NCBI RefSeq assembly: GCF_000217715.1
Contig: NC_015667.1
Location: 1 to 64,000, forward strand
Direction of reading: 5' to 3'
Source: Halopiger xanaduensis SH-6
Lineage (GTDB): Archaea; Halobacteriota; Halobacteria; Halobacteriales; Natrialbaceae
DNA length: 64,000 nucleotides
Part shown: positions 1-10,800 of the stretch, piece after piece
Layout: every line of letters starts with the position of its first letter
Numbering within the stretch: the first letter of the stretch is position 1
Notes under the pieces: model-generated
What the model saw: the letters and a program-made list of their open reading frames with translations, nothing else
Databases searched by the model: none
Told to the model about the DNA's origin: nothing
Position numbers and translations under genes: made by a program

Positions 1-69
1 ATTCGGGATGCTCTCGAACCATCTTCAGATGGATATTGAGATTAATATCAATACTATAAATACAGAATA

Positions 70-78
70 TTTATCTAA
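70..78 (+). promoter_or_regulatory. TATA-like box before the transfer operon
   Basis: An AT-rich stretch (positions 35-90) contains TTTATCTAA at 70-78, which fits an archaeal TATA box. It is about 60 nt before the first start codon at 139, so a short leader would be expected. This is inferred from composition and spacing only. Confidence 0.3.
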
Positions 79-138
79 TTCAAGATAGTCAGCAAACATG
101 TACCGGAACTCAGCCAATGCACACCTATACCCGCATGC

Positions 139-417
139 ATGATAACGAGGTCAGTAACCGTCGAAGAGATTCATGACCTGTACCTGATGTGGAACGACCA
201 TATCAACGCCTCCGCTCTCTATCGCCGCGCCCTCCGTGAGGAAATGGAAGTCCGCGGTGTTGACCCCAATGAACTCCGCGATCTTTTAGAGCGGGCCCGT
301 GAGCAGGGCTATACGCTTGAAGAGATCGCAGCGGATACGAACCGATTCGACGATCTCCAGTCGCTCGTTGAAGATCAGCAGAGCCGGCCAACGGCTGAAG
401 ACGCTACTGATGGTTAA
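139..417 (+). CDS. small acidic protein, first gene of transfer operon
   Basis: This 92-residue protein has no family I recognise. The middle (residues 21-60) is predicted helical, and the stretch NASALYRRALREE loosely recalls the C-terminal helix of ribbon-helix-helix or CcdA-like antitoxins. There is no signal peptide or membrane segment. It lies 6 nt upstream of the pilin-like gene and heads the tightly packed operon that runs to 14050, so a regulatory or accessory role in transfer is an inference. A second ATG at 135 is in another frame; 139 keeps the whole ORF. Confidence 0.6.
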   Translation: MITRSVTVEEIHDLYLMWNDHINASALYRRALREEMEVRGVDPNELRDLLERAREQGYTLEEIAADTNRFDDLQSLVEDQQSRPTAEDATDG

Positions 418-423
418 TCCGTT

Positions 424-837
424 ATGTCACAAGGCAAGTCTCCTTCCGACCTTGAGCATCGCACTGGGTCGCCCCTGACCGGCAGAATCACTCGACAGGC
501 CGTGCTCACGATCGTCTTCTTGGGTTTGTTCGCCGTCCAGTCGGTCACTGCGCAGAGTAACGCGGTCTGTAGCGCGGACAACCTTCCGAGCATGATTGAG
601 GGATTCTTCCAACTCACCACCGCCCTAGGAATCGTTGGCCTCGCCATCGTCTGGCAGGCAGACTCCCTCATCGAGATGTTCACCCTCCATCCCGAGCAGA
701 AGAAAGGCCTCAAACGCCACAAGCGCTCAGCGATGAAGTCCGCGGTCGTCCTCGTCGTCCTTGGCCCGCTGTATACGGTCGCTGGGTCGATGATGAGCCT
801 CCCGCTGGCGCAGTGCGTTGATCTCGTCCCCTGGTAA
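424..837 (+). CDS. small two-TM membrane protein, pilin-like
   Basis: The 137-residue protein has an N-terminal hydrophobic segment (about residues 27-43, ending in an ALA-like VTAQS cleavage context), a second segment at about 66-78 and a third at about 101-121. That topology and its position before VirB6-, VirB3- and VirB4-like genes resemble VirB2/TrbC pilin subunits. Two cysteines (in AVCS and AQCVD) lie on the predicted outside and could form a disulfide. No sequence signature proves pilin identity; the call rests on size, topology and neighbourhood. Confidence 0.5.
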   Translation: MSQGKSPSDLEHRTGSPLTGRITRQAVLTIVFLGLFAVQSVTAQSNAVCSADNLPSMIEGFFQLTTALGIVGLAIVWQADSLIEMFTLHPEQKKGLKRHKRSAMKSAVVLVVLGPLYTVAGSMMSLPLAQCVDLVPW

Positions 838-864
838 ACTGTCTACTATCCCCGACGTGAGCCA

Positions 865-2598
865 ATGAACCACCGAGTGCTCTCCGTACTCATGGCCGGA
901 TTGCTCGTGACGAGCATAGTCACGGGCATCGTCGCCGCTGACCCGCCGCAGCCAGGTACGGAGGAGAACGGACTCACCGAGAACGAGTCAGCGACACTCT
1001 GGTCGCGTGATTCAGATAACTACATCAGCCAGGAGGAGTACCGCCAGCGGTACGGCGAGAACCGCTCCGCCGTCCACCAGGTTGCGAATGGGACCGACGT
1101 CACGTTCAAACGACCGCCGGCGACCGCAGCGACGTGGACTCGGAACGACTTCGAGGACCTCGACGCCGGCGGAGCAGACACGTCCGTGCATCCGTCGCAC
1201 GCGGACCTCGAGGATGGTGTCTTCATCGATGATGCCCACGCCACGATCTTCGCGGTCCAGCCCTCCACACGGGGGCACCTCGAATCCGATGAGACACCCC
1301 TGTACATCGCGCCGAGCGGGACCATGCGGGGATTCATCGACTATCGCGTGCGGGTCCCGAACGGGAGTTCATCCGAGAACACGACCATTGAGTGGTCGCT
1401 CATGGAGCACAAAATCGATGAAGTCCAACTGAAGAAGGATGGCGAAACCATTGCGACGCAGGACGGGTCCCATACGCCAGTCCTCGACTACCAGGTCGAG
1501 GATGACTGGAGCGCGAATCTCTCGCTCGAAGCGGAAATCAGCGTCCGTCTGAAGAAGACCACTCGGTTCGACCAAGGCAACCGGACGGACGTCGACGTCA
1601 CCTACCGGACGGAATCACGCAACGTCTCGGACGCGATCGCCGTTGAGATCTACGACCTCTCGGCGTATCCTTACTACGCTGAGTACCCCAACGGCGATGC
1701 CGGCGTAGCGATCTTCCAGTCCCGCCTGTGGCAAGGCTATACTCTCACTGAGGATGACGATGCCCGGGTCCGCGGTGTCTGGCGGTTCTACACTGCTCGG
1801 AACACCAACTGGGACATGCTCGTTCAGTCTAATCAGACGGATAGGACCACGGTCGAGTCTGACGCGATTCCCGTGTACGTCCACGCGTATCCCTCACGCA
1901 TCGGTCCGCGCGCCGAGCCGGTTCGAGACGGCCCCAAACTCATCGAGACGTGGGGGACTGACCGCCCGTCACCGGTCGATTCCATCGGGGATAACGTCAA
2001 CATCGACATCGCCAACCAATCGTACACGACGACGTATGGCGTCGCCGTTCGGGCGGAGACCGTCGACCGTGAGGCGCTCCACGTCGCGGGGATCGTCCGT
2101 GGCGTGAACGCCTCGATCGCCGAGCCGGACGGGGGCTCCGAGCGACAGCTCCGGCGAAGTAACCTCACCGTGAAGGTCCACAAGCAGAACCAGTCACAGG
2201 CAACACTCCGGATCGAACTGCAAGACAATCAGACCGGCGCCCCAATCACGCTCGACGATACCCGCCAGTATCCGATTCGTGGAACGACTCGAAATGGATA
2301 CATCACCGTCGCAGATCAGCGTGTCGAGACCAACGAATCGGGTGTGGCAATCGTAACGATCGATGAGTCGGGGATTTACACGGCCAACTACCATCCGGGC
2401 TCGTGGCTCGGACATGATCCCGCATATGTGAGCGATTCCGCGACGGTCCGCTGGCACCCACTCGGAACCATTGAGGGCTGGTTCGCCCTCGTGTTCGAAG
2501 TTGGCTGGCAGCTCCTGCCGTTTTTCGTGATGTTCTATGCCGGCAAGCGACTCCTGCGGATGCTTGGCCCAGAAGACATTTTCCAACAAGAACCATGA
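865..2598 (+). CDS. secreted, C-terminally membrane-anchored surface protein
   Basis: The 577-residue protein begins with a Sec-type signal peptide (residues 1-25, VTSIVTGIVAADP), continues with a long acidic extracellular region rich in NxS/T sequons and beta-type sequence, and ends with one membrane helix (about 540-560) and a short basic tail (GKRLLRML). The family is not recognised. It overlaps the next gene by ATGA and sits within the transfer operon, so a role as a surface or mating-contact protein is inferred. A large secreted protein with a C-terminal anchor is a common haloarchaeal architecture. Confidence 0.65.
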   Translation: MNHRVLSVLMAGLLVTSIVTGIVAADPPQPGTEENGLTENESATLWSRDSDNYISQEEYRQRYGENRSAVHQVANGTDVTFKRPPATAATWTRNDFEDLDAGGADTSVHPSHADLEDGVFIDDAHATIFAVQPSTRGHLESDETPLYIAPSGTMRGFIDYRVRVPNGSSSENTTIEWSLMEHKIDEVQLKKDGETIATQDGSHTPVLDYQVEDDWSANLSLEAEISVRLKKTTRFDQGNRTDVDVTYRTESRNVSDAIAVEIYDLSAYPYYAEYPNGDAGVAIFQSRLWQGYTLTEDDDARVRGVWRFYTARNTNWDMLVQSNQTDRTTVESDAIPVYVHAYPSRIGPRAEPVRDGPKLIETWGTDRPSPVDSIGDNVNIDIANQSYTTTYGVAVRAETVDREALHVAGIVRGVNASIAEPDGGSERQLRRSNLTVKVHKQNQSQATLRIELQDNQTGAPITLDDTRQYPIRGTTRNGYITVADQRVETNESGVAIVTIDESGIYTANYHPGSWLGHDPAYVSDSATVRWHPLGTIEGWFALVFEVGWQLLPFFVMFYAGKRLLRMLGPEDIFQQEP

Positions 2599-3452
2599 CG
2601 AAGCACAATCCACACCTCAGCAGACGTACCGCCCTTCAAACAGTTTCTGGAGCCGCTCTCACGAGCATTGCTGGCTGTCTAAATACCAATGGGAACTCTG
2701 GAACGCCCAGCGATGGATCTCCCTCTTCAAACAGCCAAGGCCCTCTTCGGCGTGTCGTTGTTGATGGAACAACGCTTGTCGTCGAACTCTCGGAAGATGC
2801 TGACGTCGACCAAGTCAATCTAATCCAGCCGAATGGAGAACCGTTCGGCCAGCGTGATGTTGCTACAGGAGCACAACAAGTTACGTTCGAACTCGGAGCG
2901 TCCTATTCCCCTGGTGAGTATCATGTTATTGCGCTAGCGGGCGAAGAGACTGTAGAGGAGTCCTCTCTTTCCGTTCATCCAAATCTTAGAATTATGGAAA
3001 TAGGAATAGGGAAGAACCAGCCTGAAAGGATGTGGGATAGCTCAAGTGATAAGATCTCTAAGGAGGCCTTCGTATCTGTCGAAAACCGAGGTAATGGCCC
3101 GGATACGATAACGCAGCTCCTCTTCCTTGGCGATGTCCCCTATCCTTCAGATAAAGAGGGGACAAACTACGCCAACAACGAGGATATAAGCGGTATATAC
3201 GATCCCGAGAAGGACACAGAAGTTGAAGAGGTGGTCATAGGACCAGGAGAGCAGCTTACATTGTACAGTTACCGTTCCCCATTTGCCTTCGTTCGAGGAG
3301 ATGGGACCTCCTGTAAAAGCGAAGAACAAAATGGGGAGTTCGAGGTCATCCTGAAGACGCAAGTCGGCTCTAATCAGGTGTCAGAGACATACGGCATTCA
3401 CTACTCTGCTTCAGAAGAGTTCGATAATTGCGGAATTACGATCAGTGAGTGA
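2595..3452 (+). CDS. Tat-exported lipoprotein of transfer operon
   Basis: The 285-residue protein carries a twin-arginine signal (SRRTALQ, R10-R11) and a lipobox TSIAGC with the lipidated cysteine at C28, the usual haloarchaeal Tat lipoprotein arrangement. The rest is acidic and predicted mostly beta, with two separated cysteines late in the protein that could pair. Its start overlaps the preceding stop (ATGA) and the next gene starts at its own stop, so all three are translationally coupled. The molecular role is unknown. Codon use is less GC-biased than in the ATPase genes downstream. Confidence 0.65.
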   Translation: MTKHNPHLSRRTALQTVSGAALTSIAGCLNTNGNSGTPSDGSPSSNSQGPLRRVVVDGTTLVVELSEDADVDQVNLIQPNGEPFGQRDVATGAQQVTFELGASYSPGEYHVIALAGEETVEESSLSVHPNLRIMEIGIGKNQPERMWDSSSDKISKEAFVSVENRGNGPDTITQLLFLGDVPYPSDKEGTNYANNEDISGIYDPEKDTEVEEVVIGPGEQLTLYSYRSPFAFVRGDGTSCKSEEQNGEFEVILKTQVGSNQVSETYGIHYSASEEFDNCGITISE

Positions 3453-3457
3453 TAACA

Positions 3458-4519
3458 ATGGTAGACCTCATTGACGTTGTTTTAGAAGGTTTTAAAGACA
3501 TTGTCGACTGGGTTATCGGCCTTTTCATGGAGGGGTTGAACAACGGTTATGAGACCCTCACGGAGGAAATGTTTGGAACACCTACGCCAGAGACGGAGGG
3601 CGCATTTGTCTTTGGTGCCCCAACTAACGGTCCTTGGCCAGCAATACGTGATGCATTGGTCGGTGGGGAGATCATGCTTATCTCACTACTTCTACTGGTG
3701 ATGTGCGTTCAAGGCCGACACACAATTCGAATCTTCAATATTGGGAGCGCTTACGAAGCGAGACGAACGAAGAAAACTGCTTGGGTCGGTGCATTCCTCA
3801 TCATCACTTGGTACTGGGTGAGTATTCTTGGCCTCTACATCGTTGATGGATTCACGATTGCGTTGATGCCGAGTCTGGATTCTCTTGGTGATGCAATGTT
3901 GAACTTCCTCAAGGAGTCACTGACGAACCCTGGACTGGCATTCGTATTCGCAGTTATAGGGGGTCTCTCGATGTGGGCGCTTGAAGCACTGTATTACATT
4001 CGAGAGATTCTCCTTTATGTGTATGTCTACGGAATGCCGATAGCGTTCGCTCTCGCATACGGTAATATCCCGGTTCTTTCCGATATTGCGATGGGGTTTT
4101 CCAAACGATTTGTTCCGCTTGCAGTTCTTCCCCTTCCAGCAGCAGTCGTGTTCAAAGGATACGACCTTCTTTACTCAGAAGGCGCGCTTTCCCCAGATAG
4201 CGCATTTCTGAAGTACCTAGTCGCTGCTTCTCTCCCTCTAATTGCTCTCTATCTCACTTGGAAGACGTTCAAATTTGCAACCCCGCTGACAGCAAAAGTT
4301 CTCGGAGGGGCAACCAAGAGTGCAGCCCTCATCGGAGGTGTAGCTGCCGGTGCTTACGTCGGTAGCGCTGGCGTCGCGACAACCGCTGCCCGGTGGGGAC
4401 CAAAAGCCGCCGCAGGTCACGCTATCGCCCAGAAGGCGGCCGCACGAGGCACGAACAGCGACGAAGACAGCGAGACGCCATCGTATCGGCGGACCGAGAA
4501 CGACCCTGGAAGCTACTAG
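3458..4519 (+). CDS. polytopic membrane protein, VirB6/TrbL-like
   Basis: This roughly 353-residue protein has several hydrophobic helices (near 70-90, 110-135, 160-200, 205-240 and 260-290 of the product) and a small hydrophilic, Ala/Gly-rich tail. Position between surface proteins and VirB4-like ATPases, size and topology fit a VirB6/TrbL-type inner channel component of a type IV-like transfer machine. A GTG at 3449 overlapping the previous stop is an alternative start; I chose ATG 3458. No invariant motif is visible, so the family call is by context. Confidence 0.55.
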   Translation: MVDLIDVVLEGFKDIVDWVIGLFMEGLNNGYETLTEEMFGTPTPETEGAFVFGAPTNGPWPAIRDALVGGEIMLISLLLLVMCVQGRHTIRIFNIGSAYEARRTKKTAWVGAFLIITWYWVSILGLYIVDGFTIALMPSLDSLGDAMLNFLKESLTNPGLAFVFAVIGGLSMWALEALYYIREILLYVYVYGMPIAFALAYGNIPVLSDIAMGFSKRFVPLAVLPLPAAVVFKGYDLLYSEGALSPDSAFLKYLVAASLPLIALYLTWKTFKFATPLTAKVLGGATKSAALIGGVAAGAYVGSAGVATTAARWGPKAAAGHAIAQKAAARGTNSDEDSETPSYRRTENDPGSY

Positions 4520-4525
4520 CAACCC

Positions 4526-5647
4526 ATGTCAATAGATCAAGACGCAGCTGCACGGCGCATCATGGACCAGTTTGGCGAGGAAAGTCGTATCCCCTACCTC
4601 AATATCGATGAGGGTGACGTGGGTGTCCTGATCGCCTTCCCAATCGTTGGCCTCTTCCTAGCTGGACTCACCGGGATCGAATCGCTCGCTCTCCCGTTCG
4701 TTGCCGGCGGATTCGGCTTCGGCGTGGCGATCGTCTATGTCTCTCCCGATCATCTGAATGCGTGGACGTGGGCGAAGGATGTCTATCGATATATGACACG
4801 TCCCCAAGTAACGTTTAGTGCTCCAGAAGAGGCTGACAGTAGTACCAACGAAACGGAGCGGAACGAGGGCGGCCTCGCGAACTACACGCCGTTCAAGCCC
4901 GATGAACGGACGCAGGACCTCACAAACATCAAGCGGGCGTGGCCAGGCGCTGGTGCGATCCAACGCGCCGACGGGACGATGGAGGCGTTCATCGAAATCG
5001 ACCCAGATAACATGGACTTCGCGATGTCCGACGACTGGGCAGAACTCCAGGAAGCTGGCGAGGAATTCGCCAACAAAGAACTCGACTCGAAGCTCAAACT
5101 CCACGCGACAACCCGGTCATTCCCGGTGGATCAGATTACCGAGAACATCGAAGACCGCCTGAACGACGAGGACGTCAAAGAGAATCCCATCTTCCGGGAA
5201 CTCCTCGAGGAGTATCGGGAGACGCGGCCGAAAGAGATGCGTGAACGGGGGATCCAGCAGGTTCGCTATTACATCGGCGTTCAGGTCACGCCGCTGGAGG
5301 TCTATGATCGCTTCCGCGACGAGGGAACCCCTGCCGAGAAGCTGACTCAGTTCCCCGTTATCGGTTTCCTGTTTAACCCGTTCGTTACTCGTCGCGAGAA
5401 CCTCACCGACGTTGAGCGTCGCGCCCAGATGTTCGAGAAACTCGACAGCCGCATCAACGACGTGCGGTCCGAATTCATTCAGCAGGCCTCGGGGTGGTCG
5501 GCACGTCGGCTCAGCACGGTTGAGCTGTTCGTGATGAATATGGACTTCTGGAACGGCCGCGAACACGACTATGACGAGGCTGAACGGGTCGTTCGTGAAC
5601 AACCGATTATCGGCCACTCGTGCCGGGAGGATGCCCACGATGGGTAA
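4526..5647 (+). CDS. PrgI/VirB3-like membrane protein with cytosolic domain
   Basis: The 373-residue protein has two adjacent membrane helices (about residues 32-72) followed by a charged cytosolic region with mixed alpha/beta sequence. A short N-terminal double-TM unit in front of a VirB4-like N-domain is typical of PrgI/VirB3 proteins that dock VirB4 ATPases. The C-terminal region (about 130-340) resembles the non-catalytic part of VirB4/CagE proteins, while the ATPase motifs are in the next gene. It overlaps that gene by 8 nt. Split VirB3-VirB4 architecture is inferred. Confidence 0.5.
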   Translation: MSIDQDAAARRIMDQFGEESRIPYLNIDEGDVGVLIAFPIVGLFLAGLTGIESLALPFVAGGFGFGVAIVYVSPDHLNAWTWAKDVYRYMTRPQVTFSAPEEADSSTNETERNEGGLANYTPFKPDERTQDLTNIKRAWPGAGAIQRADGTMEAFIEIDPDNMDFAMSDDWAELQEAGEEFANKELDSKLKLHATTRSFPVDQITENIEDRLNDEDVKENPIFRELLEEYRETRPKEMRERGIQQVRYYIGVQVTPLEVYDRFRDEGTPAEKLTQFPVIGFLFNPFVTRRENLTDVERRAQMFEKLDSRINDVRSEFIQQASGWSARRLSTVELFVMNMDFWNGREHDYDEAERVVREQPIIGHSCREDAHDG

Positions 5648-7862
5648 CGTGATCCTCCAGACGAGCAGCGGTGCTGTCGCCGAGCTTGTGGAGTGGCTCT
5701 CAAACCCGACCTCAGCCGAAGGTGCGGCCCTCTACGTCGGGGTCGTAGTCGTTCTCACCGTCGGTGGGAAACTTCTCTGGGACCGGTATACCGAGGACGA
5801 TGAAAAAGAGGTCGAGTTCTCGGATCTGCTTGACGAAGAGACGCTGGAGGAAGGCGGGGCCGAACGTCGGTTACTCGACGACATCGCCGAGTCGCACAAG
5901 ACGGTCACCGCCCCGGCCGCTATCGAGTGGGAAACACGAGCCGCACGCGTTGGCGAGCAGTGGACAACGACGCTGTACATCGCGGACTATCCTGATTATC
6001 CCAACGATGGCTATCTGAGCGATCTTTTCGAGATGACCGACGTCCAGTTCGATCTGACGGCCCACATCACCCCGAAGAATCAGGAACGGGCACGGACCGA
6101 ACTGCAGGATATCGCCGACGATCTTCAGGTTGACGCCGATCTCGAACAAAGCGTCCGGAGTGCCTATCTACAAGAGCGTGCCAATGAAGCCGCAGCGACG
6201 TACACGGCCGTCGAGAATGGCGCGAGCGTCTTCGACCAGGGAATGTTCATCACGGTCCGGGCTGACGAGAAGGACGAGCTCAGGGACGCCGTCCAGAAGG
6301 TCAAGAGTGCGCTCCGCGACGACCCGGCCAACCTCACGCCGAAGACGGCGATCTGTCGACAGGATCTCGCCCTTCAGTCCGCCGCGCCCATCGGTGACAA
6401 CGAGTTCGGGCGGACGTCGATTGCGCTCGGCGGCGCCGTCGGTGCGTTGCTGTCCTCGCCGCACAACGCGACGATCCTCGAGGAGGGCGGCGTCGAGTTC
6501 GGGATTCACAAGGACAACCAGAGCCCGGTGGTCATCGACCCGTTCGCGCGAGACAACGGCTACGCGATGTTCACCGTCGGCGACACGGGGTCGGGGAAGT
6601 CGTTCAGTTCGAAACAGAACTTCATCCGCTCTATCGAGCAGAGCAAGGACCGAATCGGCATCATCCTCGAGCCGCTGAACAACTGGACCGGCGTCGCCGA
6701 AGCCCTCGACGCCAAACGCATCACAGTCGGCGGGACGCTCGGACTGAACCCCTTGGAGATTCGGGAGACGCCCGAGCACGTCCAGCGGGCGATGGGCGAG
6801 GACGCGAGCCCGTTCAACGAGAAGCTCGACGACGCGATGAGCTTCCTGACGAACTTCTTCGCGCTCCGCGGCATCTCGCTTGGCGACCGTCGGACGACGC
6901 TCGAACTCGGACTCAAGCGAGCATACAAGCGCAACGGGATCACCGATGATATCTCGACGCACAGCAACTCGAGCCCGACGATTCGTGATATGATGGACGT
7001 CTTCGAGGATATGATCGACAACCCCGAAGAGTTCGTTGTGCGGTCCGACGAAGAAGCCGGGAAGATCAAGAAGGACGCGACGTGGCTTCTCGATCAGCTC
7101 CGCCCCTTCGAGGAAGGTGGCCGTCACGCCAATCTTGGCCAGGAATCCGATTTCGACATCCGGGACGAGAAAGTCATCTACCTCGATCTCGCCCAGCAGG
7201 AGGGCAGCGTCGACAGCAGCACGGCACTGACAATGCAGCTGCTTATCTCACTGGTCTACGAGCGGGCGAAAGTTTCGGAGAAGGAGGTGGTGTTCTACAT
7301 CGACGAGGCGCGGTACATCATGCAGGATGCCGCGAGTCTGGCATTCCTCGAGACAGTCTTCCGGCACCACCGCCACCACGACCTCTCGATCCGACTGGTT
7401 ACGCAGACCGTCGACGAGTTCTTTGAGCACGCCGAGTCCGAGGCCATCCTCGATCAGTGTGCGGTCAAGCAGTTCCACCGCTTGGACGGGATGGACGAAG
7501 AGTGGTCCGATGAGTTCGGCCTGAACTACGCCCAGATGCGATTCGTCCAAGATGCCGTCCCCGGCAACGAGGACGCCGGCTTCTCCGAAGCGCTCGTCGG
7601 TGTCGACGGCGAGTGGCGCGGGATCAAGGTCAAAGCGATGCCCAAGGAGAAGCAGGTCATCGATTTCGATCCAACCTCCCAAGTTCGCTCCTCGTTACCG
7701 GGCGCCGGTGACAGCGCCGAGACCGAGATGCTGGAGTTCAAGGAAGAGCTCCAATATCGAGAAACGAACGGAACGAACGAAACGAGCGAATCGAACGAGG
7801 AACCAGACGCCGTCGGAGCTGAGCCAGATGGCGGATCTACGGAGGAGACGAACGATGGCTGA
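5640..7862 (+). CDS. VirB4-like conjugation ATPase
   Basis: The 740-residue product is a VirB4/TraC/HerA-type P-loop ATPase that would energise substrate transfer at the membrane. There is one membrane helix near residues 25-40. Walker A is GDTGSGKS at about 314-321. Walker B is VVFYIDEA with D555-E556, followed by a HRHHDLSIRLVTQ stretch typical of the sensor region. Start ATG 5640 is chosen because ATGGGTAA overlaps the upstream stop; an upstream in-frame ATG at 5571 would bury 76 nt of the previous gene. It couples to the next gene through an overlap at 7855-7862. The C-terminal tail is low-complexity (Asn/Glu/Thr). Confidence 0.8.
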   Translation: MGNVILQTSSGAVAELVEWLSNPTSAEGAALYVGVVVVLTVGGKLLWDRYTEDDEKEVEFSDLLDEETLEEGGAERRLLDDIAESHKTVTAPAAIEWETRAARVGEQWTTTLYIADYPDYPNDGYLSDLFEMTDVQFDLTAHITPKNQERARTELQDIADDLQVDADLEQSVRSAYLQERANEAAATYTAVENGASVFDQGMFITVRADEKDELRDAVQKVKSALRDDPANLTPKTAICRQDLALQSAAPIGDNEFGRTSIALGGAVGALLSSPHNATILEEGGVEFGIHKDNQSPVVIDPFARDNGYAMFTVGDTGSGKSFSSKQNFIRSIEQSKDRIGIILEPLNNWTGVAEALDAKRITVGGTLGLNPLEIRETPEHVQRAMGEDASPFNEKLDDAMSFLTNFFALRGISLGDRRTTLELGLKRAYKRNGITDDISTHSNSSPTIRDMMDVFEDMIDNPEEFVVRSDEEAGKIKKDATWLLDQLRPFEEGGRHANLGQESDFDIRDEKVIYLDLAQQEGSVDSSTALTMQLLISLVYERAKVSEKEVVFYIDEARYIMQDAASLAFLETVFRHHRHHDLSIRLVTQTVDEFFEHAESEAILDQCAVKQFHRLDGMDEEWSDEFGLNYAQMRFVQDAVPGNEDAGFSEALVGVDGEWRGIKVKAMPKEKQVIDFDPTSQVRSSLPGAGDSAETEMLEFKEELQYRETNGTNETSESNEEPDAVGAEPDGGSTEETNDG

Positions 7863-10800
7863 GTACCTGCGCGTCACACCGACATCCGAGCGACTCGATC
7901 CGGAGAGTATCCCCCGAATCCTCGACAGCCTCCACAAACTGACCACGCCCGACTCGTCAGGCCTCGGCGCGAAGTTGAACCCGCTCCGCAGTGAGACGCC
8001 ACTGCGATTCGAGTTCCTGGCGATAAGTGATGGCCCAGATGAGCCGGTGGAGTTCTTCTACGGCGCCGATGCGCACCTCGATACCCTCGAGAAGCGGCTT
8101 CGCTCGATCTATCCAGCCACGTTCGATATCGAACGCGTCGACGTCGATGTCGCTGCCCGGCTCATTCAGCCAGTCGAGTTCACACCACAGGAATTCGTCG
8201 AACACTACGAAGCCGGGGAGCTTCAATACGAGTTCGGCTCGGCGGAACAGTACGACCACCTTGACGAAGAGCCAGCAGACTTCGAGTCAGCCGACGCAGA
8301 CCCGGTTGTCGACGGCGGCACGATATCCACTGCAATTCCCGACCATCACGTTATCGCCGGAGAGTCTGTCCTTGAACTAGCCACGCCCGAGACACTCCCG
8401 GAGGACAAGGAGAAACCACCGATCGAGAAGCCGACGATGACCCCTGATGGGATGATTCTAGCGCGGCCAGCACCCGGCGCCGTCTCGCCGCTCGGGGTTC
8501 GATGGTGTGGTTCCGCGTCGCGGAAGCAGGACTGGATGACCTCGCTGACGCCGTTCACAGTGGAGGAAACGAACGGCGACCTCTCGTCGGTCGACCAACC
8601 GGGCGCAGCGCTCGCGTCGCTGATCGATCACCTGATGGAGGCGACAGCACCGACCGCGTTCCAGGTCGTCTTCCAACGGCGCTCGAGCTGGCAGTCTGAC
8701 GCGGAGGTGCGGAAAGAGGACCTCGTCGACGGCCGGGATACGTTCTTCCAAGAGGTCGTCGGATCGTTGCTCGAGGTTGAGGAGCAACGGAGCGACCAAG
8801 ACGAACGGCAGCTCAGTGAGGCTGTCGAGAAGCGAATCAAGTCTATCGACGCGAAAAACGCCAAACGGTCGTTCACAGTCAATATCCGGGCCATCGGCGT
8901 CCCCACCGACGATACCCGTGATGACCTCGATGGCCGGATGGACTCGCTCCTCCCCGTGTTCGACCCGCTTGATGGACCGTTCTACGAAGTCGAGGGGAAA
9001 CGCCTCCGGGACAGCGGCTTCCGTGAGAAAACCAAGGAGAAGAAGGCACGGGCGGCTCTCCAGCGCCTCCTCAACCGTGGACTGACGACGGGGCGTGGAA
9101 AGACACGGCCCGAGCTAGTTCTCTGTGGGACGGAGCTCGCCAACTTCGTCCTTGTCCCCTCCTCTGAACAGCTGACAGTCGAAGGGATACGCGGGACTCG
9201 AGCCGAACAGCAGAGCCGGAATCCGTTGCCGTGTCCCAATCCAGACCTGATTCAGCAATTCCAAGAAGGGATGGCTATTGGCTACGCACTCGACGAGAAC
9301 GGTGAGCCACGATCAGACCCAATCCGGATCCCACCAGACCTGTTGACGACACACTATGGCCGGTTCGCGTCGACTGGCGCCGGTAAGTCAAAGGCGATCA
9401 TCAACGACGCTCTTTCGCTTCGGGAGACGACAGGCGGTCCTGTCGTCATCGTCGATCCGAAGGGCGATGGGATGTGCGAGAATTACCTGCGCTGCCACTA
9501 TGACCAGTTCGGTGGCTTGGACGACGTCTATCAGTTCCGCGTCCCGGAGATTCTCCCTGCGTTCTCGTTTTTCGATATTCGCCCAGCCCTGGAAGCTGGA
9601 CGCAACCGGGAGGACGCGATTCAGGACAAGGTAGACCACTTCCACGACATCCTCCGAATGATTATGGGCCGAGAACAGTACGGCCAAGCATTCGTCGCCA
9701 ACGAAATCCTCAGCTACCTGATTAAGGCACTCTTCGACGAGGAGTACGGAAGCGACGTCTTCGGACTGGATGACCTCTTCGCCGCAGCTCTCCAGATGCA
9801 ACGAGAGCAAACTATCCCACCGGTGTCGGCGGACAACAGGAACGTCGAGGAGTCACTCACGCGGCATTTCGCGAAGGACGACCACCGGTTTCAGGTGTCG
9901 ATGGACGCCGTCGGAAACCGTCTAGACAAGCTCAGAGAAGACGCGCACCTGCGACGTATCTTCAGCCACGTCCCGAAACAAGACGATGACGGCGAGTATG
10001 TTGACAACCGCTTCGACTTCCGCGAGTTCCTCGACGAAGACGCCACGATTCTGTTCGACTTGGGCGATCTGCGTCCAGAAGCACAGCGGGCAATCACCCT
10101 CCTTCTGTTGAGTAATCTCTGGGACGCCGTCCAGGTTCGCCGGCGTGATGGAAAGACCGACTACGAGAACCTCACCAATCTCATCATCGAAGAGGCCGCC
10201 CCCGTGGCCTCGACAAAACTCGTCTCTGAGCAGCTGCTTCCACAGGGACGGTCGTTCGGCCTGAGCATGGGGCTGGTGATGCAGTTCCCCGGCCAGGTTC
10301 GAAATCGAAACGAGCGCGCCTACGACGAGGTCCTCAACAACATCAAGACAAAGCTCATCGGGAACATCTCCATCGAGCGCGACCTCGCCGAGTCGTTGGC
10401 CCACGAAGACCTGAGTCCGACTGATCTTCGAAATCGAGTCAATACGCTCCCCAGCGGAGAGTGGATTGCTCAACTCCCGAGCCCATCGTTTGGGAAGACA
10501 GGGCCTGCTCCGTTCTCAGTGAAACCGCTCCCGATAGCAGCGGGCCATCCAGAAAGCGATGAGCCGCTCTCTGTCGAACAGGAGGACCACTTCGAGACTG
10601 TGGCTCTTCCACGGCTGTCGGAACGTACACAGGCCCAGTACGGACTTGCTGAGACCCCACGCGAATCGGAGACAGCCGACGATGAGGGATGGGGGAGTAG
10701 ATCGAACGCTGGACAGTCGACATCCGCAGAGTCCGCTAACCCTGTGGAATCGACGCAGTCGTCTTTCATCGGACAGGCAGCTAGTGGTTCAGCAGCCGAC

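Noticed and set aside
6168-7127. 319-codon minus-strand frame
   Set aside because: Shadow of the VirB4-like ATPase; typical of GC-rich haloarchaeal DNA, where antisense frames stay open.
7552-7854. N-terminal extension of the VirD4-like ATPase
   Set aside because: It overlaps the end of the VirB4-like gene in another frame and is arginine/serine-rich; ATG 7855 with a stop overlap is a better start.
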